Made by a program: the position numbers and the translations under genes. Below, piece by piece: positions 1 to 12,232 of a stretch of DNA of 64,000 bases; the stretch's first letter is position 1, and the number at the start of each line of letters is the position of its first letter. The DNA comes from Sitta carolinensis (lineage: Eukaryota > Chordata > Aves > Passeriformes > Sittidae): assembly GCA_032173965.1 (NCBI GenBank), contig CM063288.1, forward strand, positions 19,565,501 to 19,629,500, given 5' to 3'. The notes under the pieces were generated by a model. That model was given only the letters and a program-made list of their open reading frames with translations. It ran no database searches and was not told where the DNA came from.

Positions 1-1757
1 GTTGGTATTGTATATGTGGACAGAGTATATGGTTACAGAAATAACTTTCCTTACATTCCTTATAGTAAAAAGTACTATATGACACCTCATGTACCAGCAA
101 AAGGTATTCTTCAGAATTATCCCTGAGGTTTGTTTTGTGAAATAGCACATATGCCTTGGTGAAAGGGAAATTTCAAATTGTAGATCTAGAAAAATAGTTT
201 TAAACATTCAGGTAGTAGTTTTGATTTAAATCTTAATTATCTTAGTTTTAATGGAAGACTGTCATTGATTTTGTTCTTTGAATTACTTATCAGAAGGTTC
301 GTGGAAATAAAACATTGATTTCCTTCATATTCCCATGATGAACTAACACATGCTGATCTACAGTTGCTATTTTGTCCACTAATATGAAATCCCTGTCCCT
401 GCTTCCTTGCTGGTAGATTTTCAGAAGTTCAGTGAGCACTGCAAATCGCCTGAAGAGTGGAAAATTCCCCTGTCACACAAATGCCCTTATCAGCAGCAAC
501 CAGATGGAGCTCTGAGCAGGCCTATTATCAATGTTAAATTGCCTTTTCTGAGTAGAGAGGATTAAAGCATTCCTTCAGAAATGGATGGCATAAGCTGCAA
601 ACTTATGGATAGGAATATTCAGAAATGTTGCTATTTTAAAAACATAGGAAAGTATCTTAACAAACACTGCATATCAAAATGTATTATTCCTTTCAAGTTG
701 ATGAAGCTGAAATTCTTAAAAATAATTTGTTTTGAATAAAAGTCATGCTGTAGTTTCTTTTTAAATGTAGGGGGGTATGTTCTTAGCTTGGATATGCTAT
801 ATGCCTAAAATTCTAGAATAGATTTTAATATAGATTTGGTCGCATTATATCGAACCTAAAATTATTTCATTTTCTATTAAAGGACAAAATATGTTTAAAA
901 TGAGATTTCCCGTTTGGATTGAATTAGCAAAACAACACTTCAGAATAGTAGAATTATATTCCTTTATTTTAATTTAAAAAATGTATATTGACATAGTAAA
1001 ACAGGCTCTCAGAGAATGTAACATAAATTGTTTGCTCCAAATCTTGAGAGTAAAAGATAATGCAGTAGTGAAACATCCAATTCCAAAATTAAACAAAATT
1101 ATTGAATTTGGCCTAAACAATTGGTGCCTAAGTATCAGATTACAGACATACTAAGGAAAAAAGCATCAGTGTGACATGCAGAGATTCAGTGTCACAACTC
1201 CTGTTTCATACTAATGAACTGCAAGGAATAGTGTTTCATTCAGAATTAACCTCCAAGGCTTCTATTAACTAATTTATCTATAAAGGGCAGAACTTTAATT
1301 ATAATATAGGAGTGTATTCATAGTTAGTTGATGCCATATCCATTGTACTGTCTGATTGTTTAAAGTGAAACAAAAGCTCTTCCTATAAAGAGAAAACTTT
1401 TTGGATGTATATGATTGACTCAAAGTTAGCCAATCTGTATATTGTCTTTCCAGATTTGCACATAAATTCCCTTATTATGCTGTGTGTGCATGCAGAAGAA
1501 GGCCACAGAATTAACATTTTAAAATTCTTCTTTCACAACTCAATACAGTGCTATGTTAAAAAAGCATTTAAAATCATATATGACAATATCTTGATAAAGT
1601 TTGTTTCGTTCTGAGCTGTATTTTGGCAGTATTTCACAATAAAGATTAATTTACAGTATTCTTTTATTTAGTGTATGCTGGGGGTTTGTCATGATTCATT
1701 TGTGTCTCTAGAAGCTTGAATAATGTTCCATTCAGTACTCTTACATTTTTCTTACAG
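1..1757 (+). other. UBR3: UBR3 intron, 5' portion cut by the window edge
   Basis: AT-rich intronic sequence upstream of the first visible UBR3 exon. I see no coding exon, RNA gene or recognisable transposon here. The last bases form a T-rich polypyrimidine tract ending in TTCTTACAG, the acceptor for the exon at 1758. Short open frames are scattered and lack splice context. Confidence 0.7.
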
Positions 1758-1843
1758 AACAAACTTGGAACTTGAGCTGGTCCATAGAGGAGGAAATTTG
1801 TGTTCAGGAGGTGCAAGCACAGCTGGGAAAAGATCATGTTTAA
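1758..1843 (+). CDS. UBR3: UBR3 coding exon (first visible in window)
   Basis: UBR3 is a large RING-type E3 ubiquitin ligase of the UBR (N-recognin-like) family. This 86-bp exon is bounded by TTCTTACAG and GTAAGT. Read from its second base it encodes TNLELELVHRGGNLCSGGAS followed by TAGKRSCL, which I recognise as the UBR3 stretch just before the C-terminal domain. It starts in phase 1 or 2 and ends with one base (A) that is completed by AT of the next exon to give Asn. All preceding exons (UBR box, RING and the rest, roughly the first three quarters of a protein of nearly 1,900 residues) lie left of the window. The other two frames contain stops, which supports the reading. Confidence 0.96.
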
Positions 1844-3404
1844 GTAAGTTCCATGTTATTACATGCAGTATAAATTATTAGAATATTGAATAAAGGTGCT
1901 TGGTTCTTTCTGGTATTTTTTTTTTTAATTACATCAACTTTTTCCTTTTAAAAGCTTTTTTTTCTGCCATAAGGAGTATTTGGTTTCTTGTTTCTGTTAG
2001 AGAAATCTGAAAACTAATTTGCACAAATTCTTAATTAGAGCTGTTGATGTCTTGTGAGTACAATTATTTAGAAATCAGTTGTCATACTAGGCATGTAATA
2101 TTTTTTAATAAGTTTGCATTTTTTTGAGTAACACTACAAGTAATTTAAGGGTGAAGCAGGAAAACTTTGTTTCACCCTGATTGTTGCTAGCAGTAGGAAA
2201 GAAGCTTGTTTTCTGAATGCTAATATGGATCATGACTTGGTGTCATATTTAGAAATGTGCAACTACAACGTCCCATGTCTTTAACTTGCCTACTTCTTCC
2301 ACAAAGTTTTGCAAATTTTCTTTCATAGAAATTTTCAAATTTTGTTGTTCCGAAACCTTTAATAATTGTCAAAACAACTTCTTGCTGCCAAAATTTTTTT
2401 TTTCTTAGAAGAAAATATTCTAATCTTTTACTGGAATATAAACAATTACAAGCAAACATTTTCTTTTGTCAGGAAAAATTGGAAAGCCTGCCACAATACT
2501 GCTACTAATGCTTATTTAAGTCAAGCTTATGTAGCAATAGCAGCAGATTCCGTAGGAAAAAAGAAAGCTTAGGCTCACCTGTGTCTTTTGGTACAGAATT
2601 TCTGGGTGATGCTTTCCTCATCCTTTGAGGTGACAAGCCACCAAAGACATCTCACCAGGTTCTATGCTGTCAACTTTCCCTCTAGGACAAAAGCCTTCTG
2701 TTAATGCCTGGAAATGTAGTTCAATTAATTGCATTCATGTGTTGTGAATTTAAAAAGTAGTTTTAATCAATACTGCACACTGTCTTTCCCTACCATCATT
2801 ATCCCACTTTGTCAGCTGACCAAAAAAAAAAAAAGTGCATGTGTTAAAAGAACATCTCTCAATCACAGTGTGCAAATTTGAAGTATTTAGTCAGCCAGGG
2901 TTCTGCAGATAATTTATACTTTGATTACAATGTGGTTTTAATTGTATGCTCACCTAGTAAGATGGACACTTTCTTCCTGAATTTTAGCTTCTTACTAATG
3001 TGTTACTCATTTCACAGGCATGTATTTGAAAGAACATGGATGAGCAGGTTAGGGTGGAGATTTCAGCTTAAAATGGAAAAATTTTTGAAAGTGACAAAAT
3101 TTATAATGATGTTACACATAATGAGAGTGTGTCTTTGTTTTCACATGGCTTTACTGTTTTGTTCTTTTTTACTTTTTTAACTTTATATTTCTTGACATTT
3201 TAGGGTTTAGAAGAATGTATGCAGGGAAGCGGCCAGTAATCTGGAAGGTCATATTTTTGTCTCACTGATAGTTTTTCAAAATCAGGACATCTCAGTTATT
3301 ATGTGTGATTTATATTTTAAGATAGAAGTGCAATGAAACATTTTCATTACATCTTAAAACACTGTGAAGTGTTTGACATCACATCAAATTTTTGTTACAC
3401 GTAC

Positions 3405-3432
3405 CTATTTATCTAGCTACCTAGATAAATAG
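3405..3432. repeat. Perfect short inverted repeat (12-bp arms, 4-bp loop)
   Basis: CTATTTATCTAG and its exact reverse complement CTAGATAAATAG are separated by CTAC. It lies deep in a UBR3 intron and carries no flanking element that I recognise. It could form a cruciform or RNA hairpin. The stem is too short for a canonical pre-miRNA. Confidence 0.9.
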
Positions 3433-4379
3433 ATCTAAAAGATAATGGGTTTCCTGATGGTGCTTCACCAACTAATGTCACTAAGTGCTGGAAGATTATG
3501 ATTTTACAAAGAGTGCTTGAAGCACTGGATGAGGTGGCAGCTTCCTTTGTATACATCTCTGTAGCTTCACTGTTGCTAGTTGCACTAGATCAGTTGACAC
3601 AAAGGGAGAAACTAACTCAAAGTGTTTTTTGTTTCTTTGGTGCTATTTGAAATAAAAAGAAAGAAAAAAAAAAAAAGCCACCTCGCTAAAGCCTGGTAGC
3701 TGACACTAGGTGGTTTGTATAATATATTACTTAATTTTTTCTTAGTCTTACCACACCATCCCTTCAACATCCTCTTACATGAAGAAGGACTCTTAGATTC
3801 TTAGGACCTGACTTTGCAAGAAAGCATACCTTTTGCTGACAGTGTGTGAAAAGATTTGTCAGGAATTTTAATACATATTTCTCAAGCTTTGAAGTGCATT
3901 AATCACTGGAGAAATTTTTTTTTGAGAATTACAGAATTGGAAATGATACATGGAGGATGTATTTCCACTGGAGAATTGTCTTATGCTGGATGGATATTTC
4001 AGCTAGGCATGACAATTTTAAGTCCTGTTTAAATTCATAGGTAATATTTACCTATTCTTCAAGCCTTTTCAGTACTTTGCCATTGACTCTTTATGTCTCA
4101 GAAAATGAACGTTTTCCTTTCATTGAAATAGATTACTGGAACAAACTAAACTTATTAAATTTACCAAAAGTTAAGATCCTTCTGTCACATGAGAAGTAAA
4201 GAAATTGTCTTCTTAAAGAGAAGCTTTAAGATCACTTCAGCTGTTGCTTTTAAAAATATGTGCTAGTTTACAAAATATAAAATGTTCATAAAATACGTTT
4301 TTTTTTGGTTGGAAATCCACTGTGAAATTGTTCCTTAATTGTCTGTAGGAAAAGAGCCCAGTAAGGAAAACTTTGTTTT

Positions 4380-4430
4380 CATAGAATCACAGAGGCCTGG
4401 ATTGAAAGGGATGTTAAAGATCATCCCCAT
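4380..4430 (-). mobile_element. CR1 LINE 3' end fragment
   Basis: ATAGAATCACAGAGGCCTGG, then ATTGAAAGGGATG..AAAGATCATCC, matches the reverse complement of the CR1 3' end (terminal ATTCTATGATTCT repeats followed by the GGTCCCTTCCAACC core). It is short and diverged, so an old 5'-truncated copy on the minus strand. Confidence 0.75.
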
Positions 4431-6164
4431 TGTATTCAGAATTGTATATATAATTAGGGAGAAGAAATCTTTTTCCCCGTGATGTGATTTGACTGTTTAA
4501 ATATACTTGCACACAGGGGTTTAATCTGAAATTGCTAGAATATTGATTGAAAAGCATATTGATGATTTTTTTAATCTGATATTATATCTTGATTGTATTT
4601 TCTTTTTCTACTTACAGTATATTGCATGTTGTTTAAAAGAATAGTTTTCTGTTCCTTTCTTAAACTGTTGTGTAATTTTGAGTGTGTTGTAGTAGTGCTT
4701 TTTCCTTTAGCAGTTGCTAAAAGGATTGTAGTCATATTTCTGATAAAGGGGTGTGGACAGCATCTTACCTCAGTGCTCTTGGTTTTTTCCACAGTTTTGT
4801 GTAGAATTATTTACATCTAGGACAGTCATATTGGTGTTTTTAATATTTATCTTGCACTCCAGAAACATTCAAGGCCTTCCAGGTAAAGGCAGTATGTATA
4901 TAAATGTGTTGTTGTGTTAAGCAGCACAGAGAGGTGAATGTCATCTCTTCATTGTTAAGATGTCCACATGTTGTTTATGTTCTGTATTGGTTCTTCATAA
5001 AATTGTTATGTAGCAATCTGGTCATATTTAATCTTGCATTAAAATAGACTTGTTTTTTAATGTAAGGTAATGGGATTCTCCTAGAACAGACCTGTACAGT
5101 ATTTCCATTTGTTATTATTCTATTTAGGTTGGGACATTAGGCTGATTATGACTAGTGGGAGCAGAGTTAGCTTTACTTATATAGCATGGCTTGTTTTCAC
5201 TAAACCATTATATAGTTGTGTGTTTACTTCATTGCCCCTTCCATATCCTTGCGTTCAAGTTATGAAAAATTGCAGTTCTGTAGATTCATATGCTGAAGTA
5301 TATTTTTATCATCCTTTTGTAGGCATTTATTTTTCTAAGAGCAATCCTGTTTTTGAAGTTTCATTTAAAACGTACCTTCAACTTCTTCATTGTCTTCTGC
5401 AGTGAGGAAAGAATGGTTTTTAAAATCCATACCCCATTTAGATCTTGAGTACTCTTTGTTAAAGTTTTCCTTGCACAGTATTGAAACTGCTTTTGTTTTT
5501 AAACATCTTTCATGTCAGAAGTAATCTAAAACATCAGCTGGTTTGGCTTTTTCTGTGTGTGAGATACAGAGGGGTTTCTTTTGTGATTAAGCATACCACT
5601 CTGTAGTACTCTTGTAACAGCTGTGAAGTTTTGTGATTAGATATTGTGGAAAATAGAATATGTTGTCCCAGGTGAGCTGTTACAGCAGCAGACATCAGGG
5701 AAGATGGAGGGAACAAACAGGTCAAGAGCTGTTTAAGTAGATTGCACCATGAGGGCAGCTCCTCTTGGGAAGTAAAATTAAGAATGATTAATGTAGCTCT
5801 TAGTATCAGTGACCAAGTGTGCGTGAAAAGAATGGTGAAGAAAATTTGGCTGCAAAATTGACATTTTAAGGCTTAAAGTCTTGTATGTGTATGCAACCAA
5901 AATTGCAAATAGTATCCTATTACTTTTTACTTAAAAATCCAGTCCTATTTGAAGGACTACATTACAGTTTTGGAGTCTATGGCCTTGCAAATTCTCTTGC
6001 ATTTAGGGAAAATTATGATTTGTAAGAAATGTACAAGTTTTATTTCCCTGTTTTATAAAATGTAATAGACCTGTTTGTCCTCATTGTTCCGTATTTATTG
6101 AACAGGGTCAAAACACAGCATTAAGGCTGAATAATTATGATTTCTCTGTACAGTTTTTTTTATA

Positions 6165-6275
6165 AGGCCTTGACCAACCTGGTCTAATGAAAAATGGCAG
6201 GGATCTGGGTGGGGTTGAGATTAGATGATCTTTAAGGTCCATTCCAACCCTAAGTAGTCTCTGGTTCTCTGACCT
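6165..6275 (+). mobile_element. CR1 LINE 3' end fragment
   Basis: AACCTGGTCTAATG, GGCAGGGATCTGGG, GATTAGATGATCTTTAAGGT and CCATTCCAACCCTAAG follow the CR1 3' UTR order on the plus strand and end near CTGGTTCTCTG. About 110 bp, 5' truncated, moderately diverged. Confidence 0.85.
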
Positions 6276-9200
6276 CTCTTTAACTTGTGTAGATGTTTTT
6301 CTTTGCTATTCGTACTTTTGCAGTCTTGCAGTAGCTGATGAACAGTTCCAAAAAATTAAAAAGTTATGTATAAATGTATTTATAATCTTTTTTAACCTTT
6401 AAATAGTACTTTTTCTTCTGTCTGTCTGGGGCTTTTTGTTTGGTTGTTTTTTTTTCTTTTTCTCCCTTTTCCCCTTTTTGAGAAGGCTAGGATTAGGGTT
6501 TTGGGTAAAGATTAAATATTTTATCCTCTTGTCCTCTGGCTTCAGTTTCTCTGTAAATGAGCTCCTTATCCTTATACTTCCCACAAACAGCAGTCTGGCA
6601 TTGCAGCTTCAATTGCATTAATTAGAAAAGACGTTATTTACAATTGGACATCAAAAAATTATTAAAGAGTTGTCGAAACACTTCTTAAGTAGAACATCTA
6701 GCACCTTTGTAACTTCTGCAATGGCTCTAAACATTGAGAAACAGTATTGCTTTGTGGGAATTGTTTTGGTTGGTTGGTTTAGGTTTTCTTTTTCTCATTC
6801 ATTTGAAGCCTTTATCTTGATTATTGTGTTAATATCAGTTTAATCAGTGCTTTTAGTGTTTTTGTGAGCACAGAAAGTCATTGTTTCTCTTCATGATTAT
6901 TCTGTATCAAATTTATCAACCATGTTGAAACTAATGGCTGTCTCCATTTTATCAGTACGGACAGTGACACTTGGAGCCACTTAGTATTTTCTGTCAGGAG
7001 AAAAACCTAATTCTTTTATGATTTGCAAGATTGAGTTGCAGCTGTCTCATTCCTATAATCATTGATGTGGATATGGTTGCAGAGTCCTTCACAGCTCTCT
7101 GCAGACACTGAAAATAAAGAATAAAAGAAGTTTTCAGGAATGCCTTGTTACAGTGTGTTTCTGTAGTTGATTGGGCTTTTTTGGTCTTGCAGGGTTTAGG
7201 ATTTTGGATTTGTTTGCTTGGTTTGGAGTTTTTTTCAGTTAGGAGCGTCAGTCTGCAGGTCTTTGGTCCCCTTTCATACTAATTTGTAAAAAGCAGTTTT
7301 TCTCACGAGCAGATGATCCAAAGTATTTTCTTAAACACTTGGTATGCCACTAATATCTAGTGTGGGAGAAGCGAAGATAGGTACTGTTAGAATTCTGTTG
7401 CTAAAGTTGATTTCATACACTGGTGAGTTTGGTGTAGAGGCTAATTAGCTGCTTCATCAACAGTTAAGACTTAGTGAAGATGTAAGAGATTTTGTAAAGA
7501 TATCCAGTCTTAATGCTTTAATAGGCTTTTCCTGACCTTCATGGGGTTTTTTACTGATTCAAGTCTACTGGATCAGTAATGAATGGGAAGATGTCAGCAG
7601 GTCTTTGCAGCTGCTGTCGCTAACGGACTGTGTAAATCTCTACCAGGGGAAAAGTACTTCTCAATCTCCTTATTGACAGTCATGTCCCATCTGGTTGTAT
7701 CAAGTGGTTTTAGTTATAATCTACATTCTTCTTGATAGTACCAAGAAACTTTGGGAGAAGAAGGGAGAAGCATCCCTGGTCTGGTGAGATGTTAACAGTT
7801 GAGACAAGGATGTTTTCAATGCCACCTGTAGCGAACTGCTGTGTCTCTGTGATGTTTTCATGTTGTAAATATGAGTACTAATTTAGGGAATGTAGAAAGG
7901 GAAGTCTAGATCAAGACAGAAAATTCCATGACAGTAGTATATGTCCTAAAATAAAGAAAGACCGAGGTATAAACACATTATCTAGACTGTTGCAAGCAAT
8001 ACAAAAGCAGCTAATTCCTTAGTTTTCTTTGCTTTCATTATGATAGCGTATTGCTCTACCGTGTGAAATTGGAATTAATAACAAAAAACATCATCTGATT
8101 TGAACTCTGGTAATTGGAGAGTTTACTTTGCTGGTCAAGAGACCAGAAAAATACAAGTAGAAAAAAAGGCCGGAAAACTTACATAGAAATTTGGGATCAC
8201 TTTGGCAAAGATCAGAGCAAGATTACAAGTGAGACCAAAACTTAAATCTGAATGCAACTTCCTGAATCACTCATTTTTGTCATTTGAGCACAGCATTTTT
8301 AGAATTTCTACCATTCATCTATCAAATTGCTGTCTTTTTATGTCTTGAATTTAGTCTTCTTTTGTGCAGTGCATATCATACTAAACCTGAAAACGGCTGT
8401 GAAACTGCCCTCATGGACTTCTGCTTTTTGCACTGTAACATAGCAGAATATTTTTAAGAGCTTTGTCAACATCTGTAAAATGAGTGTGCTTTGTTGTTAA
8501 AAACAGTAAAGAAAGCAGGTGCTGGTGCAGTGTGGATATATAGACAAAATACCCATTCTCTTTGGGGTTTGTGAGAGAAGCAATGTTTCCTCTTATAGCT
8601 TCAGTCCCAGTGCAAAGACAGTGTCTTACGCATAGAGCTGCTCTTTTGGAGGTACAGATTCCAGTTCGTCTCTCACAATAGATTAACTCCAAGAAGTAAA
8701 TCTACCAGGAACAGCAGCGACAATAACAAAATAACAATAGTTATTTTCATCATTTTTAGAAATGGATTAAGGAATGCTAATATGACTGGAAGCTAGTTCT
8801 AACTGCTAATCTAGATGATTCTGTGAAGCGTTGTTTAAGCTTTACATGTATTCTGTGAAAACAAAGGCATAAACAGAAAGTTGTGACAGCAGTGCGTCAA
8901 TGTAGGTAATACTCGAGTCTGTGATCATGTTTTAAACAGAAATGATCCTGCCTGCTCAAGTGTCTAAATTCTAGAATCCTGCCAAGCCGCTGATGACTTG
9001 CAGCAGTAAGTTATATTATGCATCCAAATTATGTGATTTTTCTATTTATTCAAATTATCTGGATGCACCCTGCCTCAAATATTACAAAGTTATTAGGAGG
9101 ATCATATTCAAATTTTTTCAAATTTTGTTGCTGCTGTGCTTTCTGAAATTAATATTCTTCCTACAAAAATTGGTTAAGGTTGATCTTTTGGTGACTCTGA

Positions 9201-9795
9201 GCTACAACCAGGTCCTGCCTTTCCCCTTACTCCTCTAGGGTGGGCTCTCCTGGAGAGAGTCGGCTGGAAGATGGACTGTGAGGGGCAGAGGGGTTTGGGA
9301 TACTTGGTGAGGTTCTGGCCTTCCTTCCCAGCCTTCACAAGCCTGGGTACCATTGACCATTTTCATGGTAATCTTTTGCTGCTACTTGTTTAAAACCAGT
9401 CCTTACATGTATTTTAAAGGTTCCGAGTAGGGTATAAGAAAATGGGAGGACATTCTGTATTTTTTGTGCTTATGTTTTGGAATTACGCATTCCACAAATA
9501 CACAGGAAAAGCCTCCGGGTATTCCTTTGGCTCAAGGCAGGTTTCTGGCCGGCCCTTAGGCATAAGGACGTGGTGCAGCACCAAGCACTTCCTGCACAAT
9601 CAAGTTGCCAGTTCTTTCTTTCCAGTGCTCTGATATTTTCCTTGGCTTTCTCCAGTACTTTGTAGTCATAGTAAGTGGTAAGTAAAGCAGTTGGAGTGAC
9701 TGTGGTGTGAAGCAGAAGTAAGATCGGTGTGTGCCTCTGGCTGGGGCTGCGGAGCTCCCGGCCGAGCCCCGAGAGCCGGCAAAGCCCGGGGGGCC

Positions 9796-9938
9796 GGGCT
9801 CTGTCCCCAACCGGGCTCTGTCCCCAGCTGGGGCCGGGCTCTGTCCCCAGCCGGGTTCTGTGCCCAACCGGGGCCGGGCCTGTCCCAACCGGGGCCGGGC
9901 TCTGTGCCCAACTGGGGCTGGGCTCTGTGCCCCGTCGC
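9796..9938 (+). repeat. GC-rich minisatellite, 17- and 23-bp units
   Basis: About seven imperfect units share the core GGGCTCTGTCCCCA. Two forms occur: a 17-bp form ending ACC or GCC and a 23-bp form carrying an extra GGGGCC or GGGGCT. It is CpG- and G-run-rich in an otherwise AT-rich intron. The lack of stop codons in such repeats explains the long overlapping open frames seen on both strands between about 9470 and 10105, so none of these is called as a gene. Confidence 0.9.
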
Positions 9939-10439
9939 TGCCCTGCACAGGAGCCAGCAGAGCCTGCTGTCTTACACCGCCAAGAAACGGCGTCCTCTGG
10001 GCACATCTAGTCACTCCCAAAATGTGTCCCTGTTCCATAAATGTTACACATTTGGAGAATACAAATAAATTCTCCTGTGCTAGAATTTGTTGCTTGCCTG
10101 CTTAATTTGATATTAGTAAAAGGTCGGGAGAGTAGGTGTTAAAGGAACAGGGGATGAATTAATTACTCGGAACGATTTTCAGGTTTTAAATTGTTGGTTT
10201 TGTTTTCATTTTGTGTAGTTGCCCATTTCTCTTTAAAGCAAGGAGCAGTTGAGGGAAAATTACCCATTCATTTTCGTGAACAGGCATGAGGGAAGGGACA
10301 GATACTTTCATGGGTTTCATTCCAAATAAAACCATGCTTGAGTTTTTTTTATTATTTTGATGGAATATAAGTATATTTTCAGAGTTTTCAACTTTATCAG
10401 CAAAGCAATGTTTTGCTAAGAATCTTTTGCCAGGAGAAA

Positions 10440-10660
10440 AGATGATTTATTTTGTCCTTCTTGACTGTTTTTATTCAGAAAGCAGGTGGCAGCTATCAAT
10501 TCCAATGCCATCTACAGCTCCAATTATTTTACAAACCCCAGGAGCTAATTACAGCCCTCAGGCTCTGGCAGTCAGCTGATTTCATCATGCGACTCTTTTG
10601 GCCATTGCGTACCTCTGAGTAATTGTCTATTTATGGAAAATAAATTAATAGCTGCTATTT
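10440..10660. promoter_or_regulatory. Possible conserved non-coding element inside a UBR3 intron
   Basis: The stretch has the texture of vertebrate developmental enhancers: CAGGTGGCAGCTATCAATTC, then CCAATTATTTTACAAACC, GAGCTAATTACAGCCC, CAGCTGATTTCATCATGCGA and AAATTAATAGCTGC. That means several TAAT-type homeodomain cores and CAGCTG/CAGGTG E-boxes in about 220 bp without repeats or indel-like low complexity. This is judged by motif density only; no alignment was possible. Confidence 0.3.
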
Positions 10661-11014
10661 CTACTTGAAAAAGAGGACCTGTGAGTGTGTAGCTTGAGCA
10701 AGTGGGCTTTAAAGAGAGGGAGAGAGATTTAGAGAGAAAGATACAAAGATATCAATTGAAAGAATAAAGGGTGGAGAGGAAAGATGATGTCAAGATACTA
10801 AGGCAAAAAGTTAAAATGAAAGGGAGAAAGGAAGCAGGGTCCTAGAAAATGGAACAGGAGGAAAACATGACACTAAATAGCAAGATACAGTGTCATATAA
10901 AGAAAAAAGAAAGCAAAATTGTGGAAAATTATACTTTAAGTATTTCAGTATAAACTTATGAAGATAAAAAAAAGATTCATTGAAAAAAAAGTGAAGACTG
11001 AATTCTGAATGTAG

Positions 11015-11112
11015 TTGTAGTCCCTGGTGCAGTTGAAGATATCCCTGCTCATTGCAGGGTGCTTGGACTAGATGACCTTTAAAGGTCCCTTCCAACTCAA
11101 ACCATTCTGAGC
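11015..11112 (+). mobile_element. CR1 LINE 3' end fragment
   Basis: CTTGGACTAGATGACCTTTA followed by AAGGTCCCTTCCAACTCAAACCATTCTGAG is a textbook plus-strand CR1 3' end, with the preceding CCTGCTCATTGCAGGG also in CR1 order. About 100 bp, 5' truncated. Confidence 0.92.
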
Positions 11113-12122
11113 TTTTTATTGCATATACCTTTCTGAAAATGCTTTTGACCTAAATGATGCTTGCCTTCTTGGGTGGCTTAATGGAAGGAAGGGTTAGATG
11201 TTGTCTTTATTTGTGTGATCATGTGATTCATAGATAAATATAAAATGTGCATTTTAATATAAAATACTGCAGTGCATCTCCATGAGTAATTATGCATCTT
11301 CTGTTCAAGAAATTCTGCAAGTGCTTTGCAAATTATATTTTTGATATAGTGGAAGTACAGAAGGTTTTGAAATTATGAATATCAGTAAACTCTGCCTGCA
11401 GGTTGTACAGGCAAATCTCTGATATTATAAAGACTGTTGCTACTTTAGTGTCATTGATATGTAGTCAGAAGTTTGTTTGTTTGTGGATTTTTTGTCCAAA
11501 AGTTGCCTACGAAATAGCCATATGAAGTCAGAAGGAATAATAAGCCTTTTAAAGATGAAGAACCAAAGTGATCCTGCTGTAGGCCAGAACTTGTAGCAAT
11601 TCGAGATTAAACTTCAAATATGTTGTACATAAAACTTAACTGTGAGAGAGAGGAGTGAAAGCTAAAAGTGTATCAGTTGAAAGTATATCAGTCCCTGTTA
11701 AGAAGAATAGTTTAAGAAGTCACCACTTGTCGCATAAACTGGAGAGGCAAGTGAAGTGAGCATGGAACCTTGCAGCATAACAGCATATGAAACAGGGTTT
11801 TTTAAAAAGGCCTGTAATTAAGTACATTGACCACCAAAACAGCTGCCATTTGGTCAAAGCTTTTTAAACAGCATTTCTCGGAAACATTTTTCTGAATATA
11901 TGCATGTGTTCACTGCCTTCTGTTGAAATCTTACTTTTCTTCAAATCCTTTTATTGAAAATAAATCAATCCTTAATAAAAATGTGCTTGTTAGGGTACCA
12001 GCTTATTTGAAATGATGTGGCTGGCTTCTCAGAATCTTGTAAAATATATGATGGCAATTTAATGTAAAATAGTTCATATCACTGTATACAGTACTCAGCA
12101 ATCTGTCTTCTTCACCTTTCAG

Positions 12123-12232
12123 ATCAGCTGTTTCACGTGTTGGCCATGCACATGCGCCTCTACAGTATAGACTCTGCATACAATCCCTGGAGAAAGCTAA
12201 CCCAGCCGTTGCAGGATAAAAATTCAGAGCAA
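12123..12232 (+). CDS. UBR3: UBR3 coding exon
   Basis: The 110-bp exon after CACCTTTCAG encodes (N)QLFHVLAMHMRLYSIDSAYN and then PWRKLTQPLQDKNSEQ, an unmistakable UBR3 segment linking the middle of the protein to its C-terminal domain. It takes the A left by the previous exon (A+AT = Asn) and ends exactly on a codon boundary before GTATTT. Reading past the donor hits TAA within three codons. The next obvious exon at 19067 needs two carried bases, so these two exons cannot be joined directly. See the micro-exon candidate at 18557. Confidence 0.95.

Larger units (their letters stand above)
1844..12122 (+). other. UBR3: UBR3 intron (10.3 kb)
   Basis: Large intron with consensus ends (GTAAGT ... 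CTTTCAG). It contains minus-strand and plus-strand CR1 fragments (about 4380, 6165, 11015), a perfect 12-bp-stem hairpin at 3405, a GC-rich minisatellite at 9796 and a possible conserved non-coding element at 10440-10660. Poly-A runs occur at 2821 and 3664. No additional coding exon of UBR3 or another gene was found. Confidence 0.8.

Noticed and set aside
9470..10105. Several overlapping open frames of 80-178 codons on both strands
   Set aside because: They coincide with the GC-rich minisatellite, which lacks stops in most frames. Repetitive Pro/Gly/Arg translations with no splice context are artefacts.
12208..12209. Alternative GT donor inside the UBR3 exon at 12123
   Set aside because: It would give the right phase, but CC|GTTGCA is a very poor donor and would discard otherwise coherent coding sequence. 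Kept only as the alternative to the micro-exon.
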